64,000 nucleotides of DNA, from positions 296,001-360,000 of the forward strand of contig CAUYUJ010006524.1 in assembly GCA_963575745.1 (NCBI GenBank). The letters run 5' to 3'. Source of the DNA: Prorocentrum cordatum. Its lineage: Eukaryota; Sar; Dinophyceae; Prorocentrales; Prorocentraceae. The stretch's first letter is position 1; the number at the start of each line of letters is the position of its first letter. This document shows, piece by piece, positions 16,903-28,370 of this stretch. The position numbers and the translations under genes are program-made. Below the pieces are notes generated by a model. That model searched no databases. It saw only the letters and a program-made list of their open reading frames with translations, and was not told where the DNA came from.

Positions 16903-17378
16903 TCAAGATCTGGAAGGGCCTGACGCACACGGAGATGCTCGCGGCCAGCCTGTCAGCACACCAGCCACGTGATCAGATGGCAGCCGCTCCATTCCTGAAT
17001 GGCCACGACAATGGATCTTTGGAGCCGATGTCTGCGGCCGCTTCATATATGCTCTTGGCCCCGAGCGATGGTCCTGCAGTTTTGGCTGGTCAGACGGATG
17101 GCGACTCCGTCGACTATTGCGGCTTGCAACGGCACTCGCTCGTGGACACCTTCCCTTTACATGATCCGTCAGACGGACCTCAGACCTTTCGCACGCACCT
17201 CAACGCATACGCCGAGCGGTGGAGTGCAGACACGGTATCCTGGCAGGACGTGGGTATGGCGCACGCCGGCTGGACATGGTGGTGTGTTCCATATGCCGAG
17301 CTCATGATCAGGCTTATGCCCCAGCTTCGTGCGTTGGCGCCATCTGAGGCCGCCTTGCACGACATGGCCGTCGCCTAG
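16899..17378 (+). pseudogene. LINE 1 ORF2 N-terminal region, in-frame TAG
   Basis: Reads LIKIWKGLTHTEMLAASLSA through QDVGMAHAGWTWWCVPYAEL to a TAG at 17376-17378, after which the same frame continues without interruption (CETAWRGAADYHARVMLYLA). It is helical in composition; the function of this part in LINEs is unclear. TTG at 16899 is only the frame's first codon, not a supported start. Confidence 0.6.
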
Positions 17379-19090
17379 TGCGAGACCGCTTGGCGTGGCG
17401 CTGCTGACTACCATGCACGCGTTATGCTGTACCTGGCCACACATTTGGCCAGCCCCGCCTCCTGGTACGCCGAGGCGAGGCAGCTCCTCTTACAGTTGCG
17501 CGAGGCACGCCTGCTACTGGCACAGGCCCAGTCCATGCAGGAACAGGACGGAGTTCATGCAGGTACAAGGCTCATCGAAGCTCATCGTGCCTTCGGAGCC
17601 TCTATGGTCAATCTCCTACACCAGCGCACGTTGTTGGCTGGTGGCAGCACTTTGATTTCATCGACTATGCCCTCATCAGAGCAGGAGCCCTCATCAGAGC
17701 AGGATCTGGAGCATCCACCTTTCCCCGATGCTGATGATGATGTGCAGCCTCCTGCCCCTGGTGACGCCACAGCACTGCTGCAAGTTCGGGTCAGCACTAC
17801 ACGGTCTGCAGATTGTCCTTTCATTCCAGCGCGACGTCTTGTTGCAGAGCGGCACCTGCGCGCCTCGAGATACGTGGCAGTGAGATCGAGTAACAGCGAG
17901 GTCGATCAGGGGAGCCACGCCCCTAACCTGGGCGCACATCCATGCATGCCGCATGTCGTGCCAGGGTCTACCGCTTTTGGTGGCGCTGCTGCGGGGTGCG
18001 CGCGTGCGGGTCATGTTGCTGCGGGGCTAACTCCGACGAGCGTGGCTGCCGACGGGCAGGCGGCTTCCCTCTCGAGGTCGAAGCTGTGCGCGGTTTCCCC
18101 CACGCTCGCTCGTGACACCCCCAGGGCCCTTGACGAAGGGGTGGTCGATGCCCCTGGGCGTGAAAGTAGTGTCGCAGCAGGGTGCTCTCAGGATGTTGCC
18201 CGCCACGACGACATTCACGACGGCGCCCCATCTGGCTCGACTCAGTCCAATGACGGCACTCCTGGCTCTGCTATGCCTACTTATGGGCAATATCCACATA
18301 CGTCGACTCCGCCGCCTTCGACCTCCTCGCGACCACGTCGTGCGCCTCGAGGGGCTCGCAGGCGGGACTTCAAGGTCGCCACCTTCAACGGCAGTGGATG
18401 GCCTCAGGTCCAGGATTACCTGGCTAACTGCAACGGCACGCACCTCGTCTTCGCTCAGGAGTTGAAGCTACGAAAAGCCCAGGTCAAGAGCGCCCAGGAG
18501 TGGTCCATCAACAACGGGTGGAAATCATTGCTTGCAGAGGCTGCCACAGGCCCAGATGGCGGCCCTTGCGCAGGGGTGGGCATCTTGGTACGCAAGCATA
18601 TTGGTGCAACTGTGCTCACCTCATGTTTTAGCAGTGACGTTCTTGTGCCGGCACGCGTTGTTGCGGTCATGATTCAGGGCGGGCTGAGGCACGGCTTTGT
18701 TGCTGCATCCGTTTACCTCGAACGAGGGCTTCGCCTGGCTGGACGCAATGCACAGATCCTGGAAGATCTCGGGGCGCTCTTGTCACACGTTGGGCTCCCC
18801 TTTCTTTTGGGCGGGGACTGGAACATGTCCCCCTCCGTTCTGGGCGGCTCCGAGTGGCCCATGCGTCTTCGGGCTCGTGTGCTGGGTGCGTCCAGCGGCG
18901 CGTATCGGGATCCTGCCACGGGGAACGTCTCGGATCTGGACTATTTCGTTCTTAGCGACTGCCTTGCCAGCGTTCTATCTCAGCCCTCTCGGGCCTCGCA
19001 GCTCCCGCCGCGAAATCATTATGTCGTGGAGGCCTCGCGGGGGCCGCAGGCTCAAGCACAATCCCTTCGAATACTCGGGGGACACAAGCC
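17379..19090 (+). pseudogene. LINE 1 endonuclease region
   Basis: The apurinic-type endonuclease spans about 18360-19030: KVATFNGSGW (Asn motif), LVFAQELKL (catalytic Glu), VGILVRKHIG, LLGGDWNMSP (Asp/Asn), SDLDYFVLS and NHYVVE (final His, with the usual preceding Asp replaced by Asn). The endonuclease normally nicks target DNA to prime reverse transcription. The upstream part is a low-complexity linker. Frame is lost after about 19090. Confidence 0.75.
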
Positions 19091-19189
19091 GTTCCCACAC
19101 CAACCCACGGCATCTTTGCGTAAGGATTTGGAGGACGTTGATGGACACAGTGCACAGTCAAGCGTGGGGATCTTGGGTTATCTTGGGTT

Positions 19190-19895
19190 GAACTCATGCG
19201 GGGCGACTCTCAACATCGGTTGGGGCCTTGTGACGACCACCCCACACGTTTGGACAATATCTGCACACACACCTGCATCGTGGAGTGGAGGCGGAGTTGC
19301 CCCCATTATTTAGCCTGCCGCCCAATGATTTGAGGCGCGCAGGACGAGGTGCAGCGCCGAGGTACAGGCGCACCACGGCAGGGGGCGCCCTGGCTCGGCA
19401 CCAGCCTGCAGCCTCCGCTGAGGCACGTGCTCTACGCCTACTACAGATGCGCGTCAGCGAAGTTCAGCTGGCCCAGGCGCGGCGACCCCATCAGGTCGCT
19501 CAGGCATGGGGCATGGGCTCATCTTTACTCCTTCCTCGCTCAGGAAGGGAAGGAGGGCAGGATGAGGAAGCATATCCCCCCACCTGTCACAACCGTTCTC
19601 TCCGTTTTACTTCGCGCAGCCGCCCAGCAGCCCGCATTGCAGCCCCATCTGCCCATGCTCACGACGCCCTATCTCGGACGGGCTGCTGCTGCCATAGAAA
19701 GGAGGATGGCTACCGCTCGGGCACGCTCGTTCACAAAATGGATCCGACAGCACTTGCGACAGCGATCAGGTCCCATACACCGTTGGTCCAAACCCCGTGG
19801 ATGGACGATCTCCCAGGTTGATACCACGTTGGGTCCATCTAGTGATTCCGAGGACATATGTATGGTCCAGCGACAGTCATAGAAGGACGTGTCGG
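19190..19895 (+). pseudogene. LINE 1 linker between endonuclease and RT, in two shifted frames
   Basis: The credible frame changes around 19290 (LRRAGRGAAPRYRRTTAGGA) and again near 19420 (YAYYRCASAKFSWPRRG, ERRMATARARSFTKWIRQHL). A poly-C run of about 19 bases at 19914-19930 precedes return to the RT frame. Confidence 0.55.
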
Positions 19896-19899
19896 ATGG

Positions 19900-21190
19900 A
19901 TGTGACGACGAACCCCCCCCCCCCCCCCCTCCTCACCCAGAGCGTTCATGCTGATGGCGATGGTGACCTCATGGCTGAGATGCGCGGCCTGTGTCAGGCT
20001 GGTCCGCGTATGCCTCACCTGAGCATTGCTGCTCTTCGGCAAGCTGCGCAGAGTTTCTCGGGACGCACGGCCCTAGGGCCAGATCAGTTCAGACCTCGTC
20101 ACTGGTCGTTGGCCTCCAATGGGGCCCTGGCTGTCTTGGGATACCTACTACATCTCTGTGAGGTCTTTGGGACATGGCCCACGGTTGTTAGACATGTACA
20201 CATTATCCTACTGGGCAAACCGACAGGCGGGTATCGACCTATTGCGCTGCTGTCATCTATCTATCGTGTGTGGGCCCATGCCCGACTTGCCTGGGTGAGG
20301 GCCTGGGCGCCGCGCTTAGATCGCCCATGCCTCGCGCTTGGCTCACAGAGATCTACGACGGATGTTGCAGCTCGTGTGATGGTCACAGCGGAGGCAGGTG
20401 GGCACTTGCAGCTTGAATCTCATGCATCCGTGCACGAGATCGTCGACCTAGCGAAGTGCTTTGATAAAGTACCCTGGCTGTTGCTGTTGCGCGCGGGTAT
20501 CCAGCAAGGCTTCCCAGGCTCCATGCTCCTCCTCGCCTTTTGGATCTACATGTGTAGCCGACGTCTGGCGTGGGACAACTGCTACTCGGATGTTGTATAT
20601 GCGCAGTTTGGTGTGTTGCCAGGATGTGCGATGGCTATGCTTGCGCTTCAGTGCATCATGCTTGCTCCCTTCGATCACCGCACGCACAGCACTATGGCCA
20701 TCCCACGTAGCCACGACGTGTATGCGGATGACATTACGATTCACAGATATGGCATGCTACGACACATCGGCTCACGGTCCCAGCGGGTTCTACGGCTTTT
20801 GGTGCAAGTACTCGAGGCTCTAGGACTACTTCCAGCTGTCCACAAGATGAGGCTCACTAGCTCCATCCCTGCGCTGGGCAAGCATGTGGCGCACCAGCTC
20901 CGGGACCTTGGGTATGTCGACGAGGAGGCGTTGGAAGTTCTTGGGATCGAAGTCTCGGGTCGCCCTGTACGCTACAGGAGGCTGCGACAACGTGTGAGGG
21001 GTGTTGCCAGCCGTCGCCCACGCTTCGTCTCCCTACGCAGAGCTGGTCCCCTCCTCAGCCGATTCCATAAGCAGGCGCTCCCACCAGCCTTGACCTATGG
21101 TCTAGGCGTCCACGGAGCCCCCCTCGACTCGTGGAACAAATGCGAACGGCTCAGCGAGGTGTGTGGCACGCCCCAGGCTCCAGCACATCG
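19900..21190 (+). pseudogene. LINE 1 reverse transcriptase
   Basis: Motifs in order: ALGPDQFRPRHW, YRPIALLSSIYRVWAHARL, EIVDLAKCFDKVPW (first catalytic Asp), GVLPGCAMAMLAL, DVYADDITIH (catalytic Asp pair). All catalytic residues are present. After about 21180 the frame shifts. Poly-C before the domain is the likely cause of the upstream break. Confidence 0.85.
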
Positions 21191-21930
21191 TGCTGGCTCA
21201 CGTCATGCTTGCAGGGGTCGGCATACACTGACCCCCAGGTGGAGGCCTGGGCCGCGCCGCTGTATCAGTGGTCTCCCCTTTATCGCGACCCGCAGGTGCC
21301 CCGCCGTATCTTGCAATCAGCAAGGCTTCGCCAGATCCAGAAGATCTACCACTCCCCGCACCCGTGGCGGCATGTGTCGGGCCCCGCTGGCGCTACAGTG
21401 CTTGCATTACGGGAGCTAGGATGGGCCACCGTTAGCAGCACCATTTGGAGGACTGGTCAAGGGGTCAGAATCAATGTCCGAGATGAGGCACCGTCCACCA
21501 TCCGTCAGCTTGCCAGAGATGCAGGGGCCCGGCGCCTCTGGGAGAAGTGGGCCCAGCGGTCGCCGCTTCCAGGGCATGATCCTATCCCATCGGGAACCCA
21601 TTGGCTATTGGATCGAACCAATCTTGCAGATCCTCTCCCAGGTCGACATACTTGAAGACGACGACCCGGGGTCTGAGGGCGAGCCCGGCGATCATGATGA
21701 GGATGGGCGTCCGATCATAGCGCCTGTAGGTCCCAGCCCCTTTGCCACTAAATGGAAGCCCTCCCTCAAGGAAGCAGGTCTTCTGCGGGCGTATATGGGA
21801 GGTGGTCTTTGGAGCCCGCCACGGCTTGCGAAGTGTTACTACAGGGATACCGACTCATGTCCACGATGTGGGGCGGCGTCATGTCATCTGTATCATAGTG
21901 TACATGCGTGCTCTTCCCTTGATGCACATC
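21191..21930 (+). pseudogene. LINE 1 RT thumb and zinc segment
   Basis: Frame changes again: YTDPQVEAWAAPLYQWSPLY and RELGWATVSSTIWRTG in one frame to about 21650, then PSPFATKWKPSLKEAGLLRA and YYRDTDSCPRCGAASCHLYH (CxxC...H) in the next. Such a Cys/His segment commonly follows RT in these LINEs. Confidence 0.65.
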
Positions 21931-22733
21931 GCCAGCAGTACATGTCTCATATCGGCACGGATGGGTTTCCCACGCAAGCACGTGACTCCATGCTGTGGTC
22001 GTCAGGACTCGTCTCTCGTTCTTGCTCCCCTCCTTTACCACCACGGGACTGCACTGGGCACTGGCACATCCAATACGGTGACCCGCAAGGTATCACTGGC
22101 AACATTTACACGGATGGGGCGTGCCAGCGTATGTGGCATTGGCCTGATGCCACACGAGCGGGATGGGGTTTCTGTCAATTGAGTGAGCCGCCGCCTGGGC
22201 TAGACATTCTTGTTTATGGAGCTCTCCCAGGCCCCGTGCAGTCCTCGCCCAGGGCCGAGCTTTACGCTTTCCTTCAGGTTCTCCAGGTTTGCCTTCCCCC
22301 TGTTTGCGTGCACGCTGACTTCGAAGGCTTGGTCGATGGCCTTGCCCTTGGAGCCCGCTGGCGCTGCGCGCCTCGGCGTTTAAACGTCGACCTGTGGGGG
22401 CGCATATGGACCAAGATTTCCGACCTGGGCGAGGCGGGGTCTGATGTTCGAGTTGCCCTTGTTAAAGGACACCAGCAGGGTCAGAGCGCCGATGCCCGTG
22501 GCAATCGGTGGGCTGACTTTGCTGCGCGCAACGGCAGGGGCCTCCACTCCATCCCCAAAGCTCAGGTCAAAGCTATGCAGCTAGGCCATCAGTACTACAC
22601 TCGCCTCCCACGATGGGGCACGACCGCTCTTGGGCTCTTCTTTGGCGAGCAGCGTGTCGACGCCCGACCGCGCAGGAAAGCCTGTCGGCGCCCTCGGCGC
22701 GCCACGGCTCCCTCGGAGCCCAAGGAGGCCTAG
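21931..22733 (+). pseudogene. LINE 1 RNase H domain
   Basis: ITGNIYTDGACQ (first Asp), SSPRAELYAFLQVL (Glu), VCVHADFEGLVDGL (Asp), ALVKGHQQGQSADARGN with RWADFAAR (His and last Asp). All four acidic residues are present. The enzyme normally removes the RNA strand after copying. TAG at 22731 ends this open stretch, but the same frame continues. Confidence 0.8.
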
Positions 22734-23697
22734 GTGCACTTGCGCAATGTTTTCTCCCAGGTCCCCCATCGTAGTATATGGAGGTGTGAGTTTTGCAGGA
22801 AAGGCTCGAGGCTGGAGCGGACCCGTCGTCGTCTCTCTTTGCTTGATTGCCCTGCTCGTTTGCGCGCTGCTGTCGGCATCCCTCGGCGCTCCTCCACCGC
22901 CAATTTCCCTGGTGACGCTGCGCGCGCCCAGGCCGACAATGGAGGGCAGATGCCGACGGATGGGGGCAGCAGCTCGGTGCTGCGGCGCGGCCTCGCTCCC
23001 CCTCGGACTCGTCTCGCTCGGCGCGCCCTCGGACGGGGCCCCCCACGCGCGGCCGTGAGCGTGTCCAAGGGGAGGCTGAGGCTCCCCCACTTTCCTCGGG
23101 CCTGGGTAGCCCTTCCTCGCCTCGCCCTCGCAGCCCCCCCCCCCCCCTGGATTTGAACGACACGTCAGGCCACGCGTGCGCTTCGAGCCCGTTGCTCTGG
23201 TTTGGGATGGAGCCGCGAGTGTCCAGGCAGACGCCGCTGCCATGGTTCACCCTCTTCCTGAGCGCTCGGGACCTGCCATCCTCCCTGACAAGCGGAGGCG
23301 GATCGGATCCAAGCGCCCAAGTCGGCCTTCTTTGGCCGACACTACGGCACCAGCAGAGCCCATGCCTGGAACGGGCCCTGTCCCTGCCACGGCCGCCCGC
23401 GGCCATCGTCTCTGGGTCTCCTCGGGCCACGTTTGTTTGTGCGTCTCCTGTGGTGCCTTCACTACGGGCACGGCTGGTCACCTTCTTGTTGATTGTCCGT
23501 CAGGGGGCGCCCACCGTCTGTCCGAGCGGGCGGTGCGTAACCGACGTTTATTCATGCAGGGTTTTCATCCCGCGGACGAGGGGGCAGCAGGCTCTCGTAG
23601 AGTCCCCGCGCCTCGTCCACATCTCGGTTCGGACCCTGAAACCCATTGGGTCAGGCTCCATGGGAGCCCACCTCCTCACCCAAGTGACGGGGCATAG
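22734..23697 (+). pseudogene. LINE 1 C-terminal zinc segments
   Basis: Directly after the TAG the frame gives VPHRSIWRCEFCRKGSRLER (CxxC). After another shift, 23380-23580 reads RGHRLWVSSGHVCLCVSCGA, FTTGTAGHLLVDCPSG and RNRRLFMQGFHP. A Trp/His-CxxC-H-C pattern ending in GxHP is typical of the tail of dinoflagellate LINE proteins. Ends at a TAG, 23695-23697. Confidence 0.65.
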
Positions 23698-23895
23698 TCT
23701 CCCGCCTCTTTCTTCTGTCTGTGTGGCTGGCGCCCGTGATCCTTTCGGTGGGTTCCCAGCCTTTTTCGCAGGCCGGCCAGGCTGCTAGCAGCTTGGCACC
23801 CTAGGTGGGCGTTCGTGCGCCGCGCGACGCTTCCCTTGGCAGTGCCGTATCCTCCTCCTCCTCCTCCGCCTCCTCCTCCACCTTTTCCCCCTCCC
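23698..23895 (+). other. Probable LINE 1 3' end and pyrimidine tract before LINE 2
   Basis: No coding potential. (TCC)n-like tract at 23850-23895 runs into the relict leader of LINE 2, mirroring the arrangement at 5495-5581. Confidence 0.45.
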
Positions 23896-23917
23896 TCCGC
23901 AGCCATTTTGCCTCAAG
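23896..23917 (+). promoter_or_regulatory. Relict spliced leader at the 5' end of LINE 2
   Basis: All 22 positions of DinoSL align with two changes (T5 to C, G16 to C): TCCGCAGCCATTTTGCCTCA then AG. It stands 139-162 bp upstream of two candidate ORF1 starts and directly after a pyrimidine tract. Confidence 0.85.
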
Positions 23918-24043
23918 ATGCTTTTGTCCCTTGTGCAGAGAGTGGGCGCCTCTAGTCCGAGGCCACGCGCGTAAACTGCGGGATTTTCAGTTCCCGCGCT
24001 GGCCTGTGCTCAGAGACACGGCGTTCGATTCTCCATCGGTCTC

Positions 24044-25007
24044 ATGACTAAGGACGATGGCGAAAGGGATAAACAGGAAACGAAGGTCAAGAGGCCGTCC
24101 AAGAGAGAGGCGGTCACCCTTCTTCGCCATGCTTGCGAGCGGGCCCCTTCTCTTCTGTCTGCTGACGGGATGTCTGAGCTCTCTGTGGGCACGACGCCTC
24201 CCACCGCCCCGAGGCCCCGCGCTGCTGCTCGCGCCGCTGGCAGCCGTGCGTGGCGAGATGGCGCATCGCAGGCTGGAGCGCCCGGACGTGGCTCGCAGCG
24301 GTCTCGGCGCGAACGCGGCGGCCTCGTCGCCTGGCCCCGAGGGCCCCCCCCTGCGGCAGCGGCCGACGCAGCCCTGGCGGACGTCGGGCTTGAGGCCCCC
24401 GCGTTCCCGTCGCGGGAATTCGCCGATCCTGGACTGCCCCCTGGCGGTGGTGCACCCCGTGGCGCTTCGATGGCGCCTGTGGCCCCGTGGCCGTGGCCTG
24501 CCCCGCCTGGGCGTACTAGCGCAGCTCTTCGCCGTGACGTGGCGGATCTTGGGCGCAATTGGCCTGCTGATGCACTGGGCGCTTCTGTTCCTGGTGCCGC
24601 TGCGGCTTCGGGCCCGTCTGGTTCCTCAATGGATCCACCTGCGGCCTCGACTGTGCGGAAGGAGCTCAAGGCTGTCTACGACTCTGCCTTCAAGGACTTC
24701 CACTCGTCCTGCATGGCCGAGATATCTCGCATCTGCTTGGCTTCTACGCACGCAACTTCGCCGTCGGTTTTCACGGCGGCCACCGGCCTGTTGTTCCAGC
24801 AATTCGATGAGCGGTCTCCAGCGCTTCGAGGATCTGGCCACTCGTATTCAGTGTGCTGAGTCGAAAACTGATGCTGTTTCGTCTCTGCAGGTGGAGATGG
24901 GCCGTCGTCTTGTCGCACTTGAGTCGGAGCTGGATTTTGGCGAAGGCTCAACCCCCTGGCGAACCGCCTGCGCGCGCGGAGGAGTGGGGGTCGCTCCGAG
25001 GACTTAG
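24044..25007 (+). pseudogene. LINE 2 ORF1-like region, frameshifted
   Basis: One frame from ATG 24044 reads MTKDDGERDKQETKVKRPSK and later VRKELKAVYDSAFKDFHSSC; an alternative start is ATG 24057 (MAKGINRKRRSRGR). Near 24800 the credible frame switches to LQRFEDLATRIQCAESKTDA and LQVEMGRRLVALESELDFGE, a coiled coil. Position matches ORF1 of dinoflagellate LINEs. Confidence 0.55.
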
Positions 25008-25014
25008 CGTTCTT

Positions 25015-25560
25015 CGCGGTCAATGCTAAGGAAGTAGCTGCACTCCTTCATATTGAGGCTGCTCTGGCGGTTTGGCTCCAGGACGCGGGATGCCCCCTGG
25101 ATTCTGAATGCCGCCTCGAGGGGCCGCAGCTGGGCAAGCAGTCCGTCTTTCGCGTGCTGGGACCTCACTCTGCCACTGTGCAGGGTCGGCTTCGGCATCT
25201 ACAAGCGGCCCTCCGTCTCGGGCCTCGGCGTTGGCGGGGCTTCGCGGTGGATGCGATCGCTGGTCTTCGGATTCCAATCTGCGCGGGCCCGGGCAGACGA
25301 GGTTTTTCCCATATCGCCGGAGACCGTGCCTGCCGACAACTGCGCGTCGCTCTGGAGTCGGCTTTCCACCTGCCACGCAAGCTCTATGCGATGTGGAACG
25401 CGACGCGAGGGTATCTTTTGTTGGTTTGGCTCCATTCTCGCAGGAGGCTCCAATATCGACATCGGCTCAAAGTGGCAGTCTCGCGCGGGCGACAGAATGT
25501 GGGAACGCACCTGGCGCCAACTAACTGAGCTCTCTCCTGGCGGCCCCGCCCCCTGGCACC
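25015..25560 (+). pseudogene. LINE 2 conserved region between coiled coil and endonuclease
   Basis: FAVNAKEVAALLHIEAALAV, LGKQSVFRVLGPHSATVQGR and RQLRVALESAFHLPRKLYAM lie in one frame. The order coiled coil, this region, endonuclease is what I know from dinoflagellate LINE proteins. After about 25450 the sequence departs. Confidence 0.5.
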
Positions 25561-25639
25561 CTGCGACCTCCTCGGAATCGGCGGTCGACCCCTTGGATCC
25601 CTTGTAAGAATTTCCTGCAGGCCTCTTGCGCTCGTGAGC

Positions 25640-25860
25640 CCCAAGAACTTTTGACTGGCGATATCCGACCACTCCCCGATCATTCTGCGAATCATGAGCC
25701 GCCGTGATGAATCTGACTGTCGTCGTCCTCGTCCTCTCCCTCGGCAGGCGGTGGCTGGCCCTCTCTTCCCCTCCCTCATTGATCAATGCGAGCGGCTCCT
25801 CGACTTCTCGAAATGCGATGCCCTCGAGGCGCCGCGCTGGGGCACATGCGTGAGCAAGTG
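25640..25860 (+). pseudogene. LINE 2 endonuclease C-terminal end
   Basis: AISDHSPIILRIMSRRDESD contains the SDHxP motif that closes the endonuclease; it continues FPSLIDQCERLLDFSKCDAL. The rest of the endonuclease (about 200 residues) is missing, a deletion between about 25560 and 25640. Confidence 0.6.
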
Positions 25861-26380
25861 GCGCCCCGCGCGGTCCGAAATCTCCAGCTCTCCGCTGCCC
25901 CGCGCGCGCCCCCGTCGCGGGCGATGGCGGTTCGCATGTGGCGCGGCGCGATTGGGTGGGGCAGGTGTTGTTCGCGCAGGGGCTCGTCGTCCGTCTCCTC
26001 GATCCCCCGCCGCCCGCGACCTCCACTCTCATCTTCCACAGCGGGGGCGTCAACGTTGCAAGGGGCACTTGGACGATCAGGCCGCCAACGAAAGAGGGCG
26101 CGGATCTTGAAGCGTAAGGGCGCTGCTGCCCGCCGTGCTCGCCTCTGATCCTCGTTCGGCAGACGTGCGTATCCTGCGGGCGTCGTCAAGTTGAAGTCGC
26201 GCGGTCGCGGGGTCGTGGCTGCGTCTTCTGAGCAGGTCGCGGATGCTTCGAATGGTGCCCAGACATCTGGGACTTCGAGGCCCCCCCCCGAATGGCGCTT
26301 CAACCTGCGCCCGAAAGTTCGCGGGCGGTGCGTTGGACTCTCGGGACTTGCCTCCTTCGTCTCGTCGCAGTGTTGTCACT
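25861..26380 (+). other. LINE 2 linker region, no motif
   Basis: Expected place for the segment between endonuclease and RT; only fragmented frames are seen. Confidence 0.35.
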
Positions 26381-27178
26381 TTCTTGGGTCGGGCCCTGGA
26401 TTCCGCCCCCGGGCCTGACGGGCTCCCGTTCTCGCGCTGGAAGCGCGGGCGCGGGGCTGAGATCCCGCGCGAAACGTTGGTTTGGGCCTTCTCGGGCAAC
26501 GCGTTTCGCTGGAGCTTTGCGCGGCGACCCAGGTGCTTATCCCGAAGCCTGCCCCTGGTCAGGATGATCAAATTGAGGCCTTGATAAGGAAGACCCCACC
26601 TGCGCGTCCGTTCGGGCTGAAGAACACTAGCCGCGCCATTGCGGCTGGCGTCTTGAATCGGGCGGCGACGAAAGCTTCGCAGGCCCCGGCGGCTCCGTCT
26701 CAGAGGGGGTTCATCCCGGGGCGGAACTTCCCGGTTCACGCAATGGACCTCGGCGCGCTCGTTCGCGGGGCTAGCGTCGAAGACTTTTGGCGATCCATTC
26801 CGCGCCCCCTCCCTCCTCGCTTTCAATGTCTGCGGGGCCTTCCCCTCGGCGCCCCGAGGCCGGATGGAGATCGCCATTGATAAAACCCCGCCCCTCGAGA
26901 ATTTAAGCATGCTGTGGGGGCCTCTTATCGCGCGAATCCTTGCTGCGCAGTGATTGGCGATGTGATTGGCGATGGGATGCCAGTCGCGCCTCGGGTGAAG
27001 TCAGGCGCGCTGCGGGGCTGCCCCCTAGATGGCACTCTTTTCATGTGTCCTGTCAGCCCCCCATCCCTCCGCGACCTCGAGCTCCACCTCTCTCTCTCTC
27101 TCTCTCTCTCTCGCCCCCGCCGTGGCCTCGCGAGGGCTTGCGCGGGCGACGTCGGGGTGGTCGCCTGGGGTTCTTAGA
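26381..27178 (+). pseudogene. LINE 2 reverse transcriptase, catalytically dead
   Basis: SAPGPDGLPFSRW, then after a shift ARPFGLKNTSRAIAAGVLN and QRGFIPGRNFPVHAMDLGA. The first catalytic motif reads LAFNVCGAFPSAP where F-D-F/A-F-P-S is expected. VKSGALRGCPLDGTLFM and LRDLE follow, then ARACAGDVGVV in place of A-D-D. Both metal-binding positions are therefore changed. Several frameshifts. Confidence 0.65.
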
Positions 27179-27179
27179 G

Positions 27180-27347
27180 TCAGGAGGGAAAGAAACACGC
27201 AGACACAATTAATTGTCGACGCCCAGGAAAATGTGCAAAAATATGGGAAGTGGGGGGGGGGAGACAAAAACCAAATAATATTGGAAATATGGGGGATCTT
27301 TTTATTTCTGTGTATTTATTTGTGTGTCCTGGGGCCCCTTCAAAGAG
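27180..27347 (+). repeat. Insertion in LINE 2, repeat shared with 44.28 kb
   Basis: AGGAGGGAAAGAAACACGCA, GACACAAT, AAAATATGGGAA, GTGTGTCCTGGGGCCCC occur in the same order at 44279-44435. Confidence 0.6.
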
Positions 27348-27527
27348 GATGGCGCGCCCTGGTCGCGCTTCCCGCCCGGCGAAGTCCCCGGGTGCCCTGG
27401 CCTTGAACGTTCAGGAGGGCGCTGCCGTCCAGCAGCGGGCCCCGGCGTGGGGGGCCGCGGTCGAGCCCTGCAGAGGCATCTAACCAGTGCTGGTTCGGAA
27501 TGGCGTCTGGGCGCGACGCGTTGTAAC

Positions 27528-27592
27528 TAGGTTTGGTCACGTTTTCTTGTCCGTCTAAAACCCGCCTGCAGGAGGACATGCCCGACCTAAAT
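27528..27592 (+). mobile_element. Solo right end of a T1 MITE
   Basis: CCCGCCTGCAGGAGGACATG then CCCGACCTAA. Preceding TTTTCTTGTCCGTC matches the right half of complete copies; the left half is missing. Confidence 0.6.
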
Positions 27593-27599
27593 CTAACCG

Positions 27600-28370
27600 T
27601 ATTCATTCGGAGTGGCGCGGATTCACGCTCGCGGGTAAAACGCCGCACTTAGGCTGCTTCCTCGGCCCTGACGCGACGCGACACTCGCCGATGAAAGGTT
27701 GGCCCCGCTGGCCAAGGCTCTCGGGCGGGCGTCAGCTGCGGGCGCGCGGGGCGCTCCGCGCGCAGATTTCTGTCGCATTGTAAAACGAACGCGCTCAGAG
27801 TGCGCCCTCCTGCAAAATGCAGTTGTTCTCTTTTTCTCGGCAGCGCTCGATGATTGGACGTAGGCTGCTCTCGAGGCTCTTTCGCGCCCCCCTCGCGATG
27901 TTGCGGAGATGTGGCTGGTTTTAGTTAGCCGAGTGGAATGTGCCGCAACCTGCTTCACTGCTGCCCATCGCCGTTGCTGCTCTCATGCGACCAGCTCCCA
28001 CGACGTGCGCAACTTGGCAGCGCGTGCTGCATCGTCTCCGCGAATCGTCCATGCGTACTCCTGGCGCGCTTGGCTGGTGGAAATCCCAAGAGTCGCCCCG
28101 CCCCCCCTTCTGGCCCTCGCCTGCTACCGCCTTCACTCTCGAGCAAGCCTCCTTGTGAAGCCCAACAGATGCGCGTCTCCGATCTGCGGGCTCAGAGGCC
28201 CCCTGCTCAGTTCCGTGACCCGCCTGCGGTGGCGCGCGAGGCACGGAGACCGAAGTGGCAGAGTTGCTTCGCCGAGATCTTCCTTTCCCGAGTGTTCGGC
28301 CCGTCCCTCGAGCCTCTCACTGTGAAAATGGGGTGTGCAGGCACTTCCATTACCGCCCGGCAGTTTCGCC
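27600..28370 (+). other. LINE 2 post-RT region, unresolved
   Basis: Fragmented frames with no recognisable motif; position suggests the RT thumb region of LINE 2. Confidence 0.35.

Larger units (their letters stand above)
15661..23800 (+). mobile_element. LINE-type retrotransposon 1, full length but frameshifted
   Basis: Order along the + strand: ORF1 with CxxC and coiled coil; apurinic-type endonuclease; reverse transcriptase with YADD; a CxxC zinc segment; RNase H; two C-terminal zinc segments. This order is that of dinoflagellate non-LTR elements. The 5' end is uncertain: a pyrimidine tract and CCGCAGCCGTTTTGCC at 15661 faintly resemble a spliced leader. At least five frameshifts and in-frame stops make it inactive as read. 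Confidence 0.85.
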
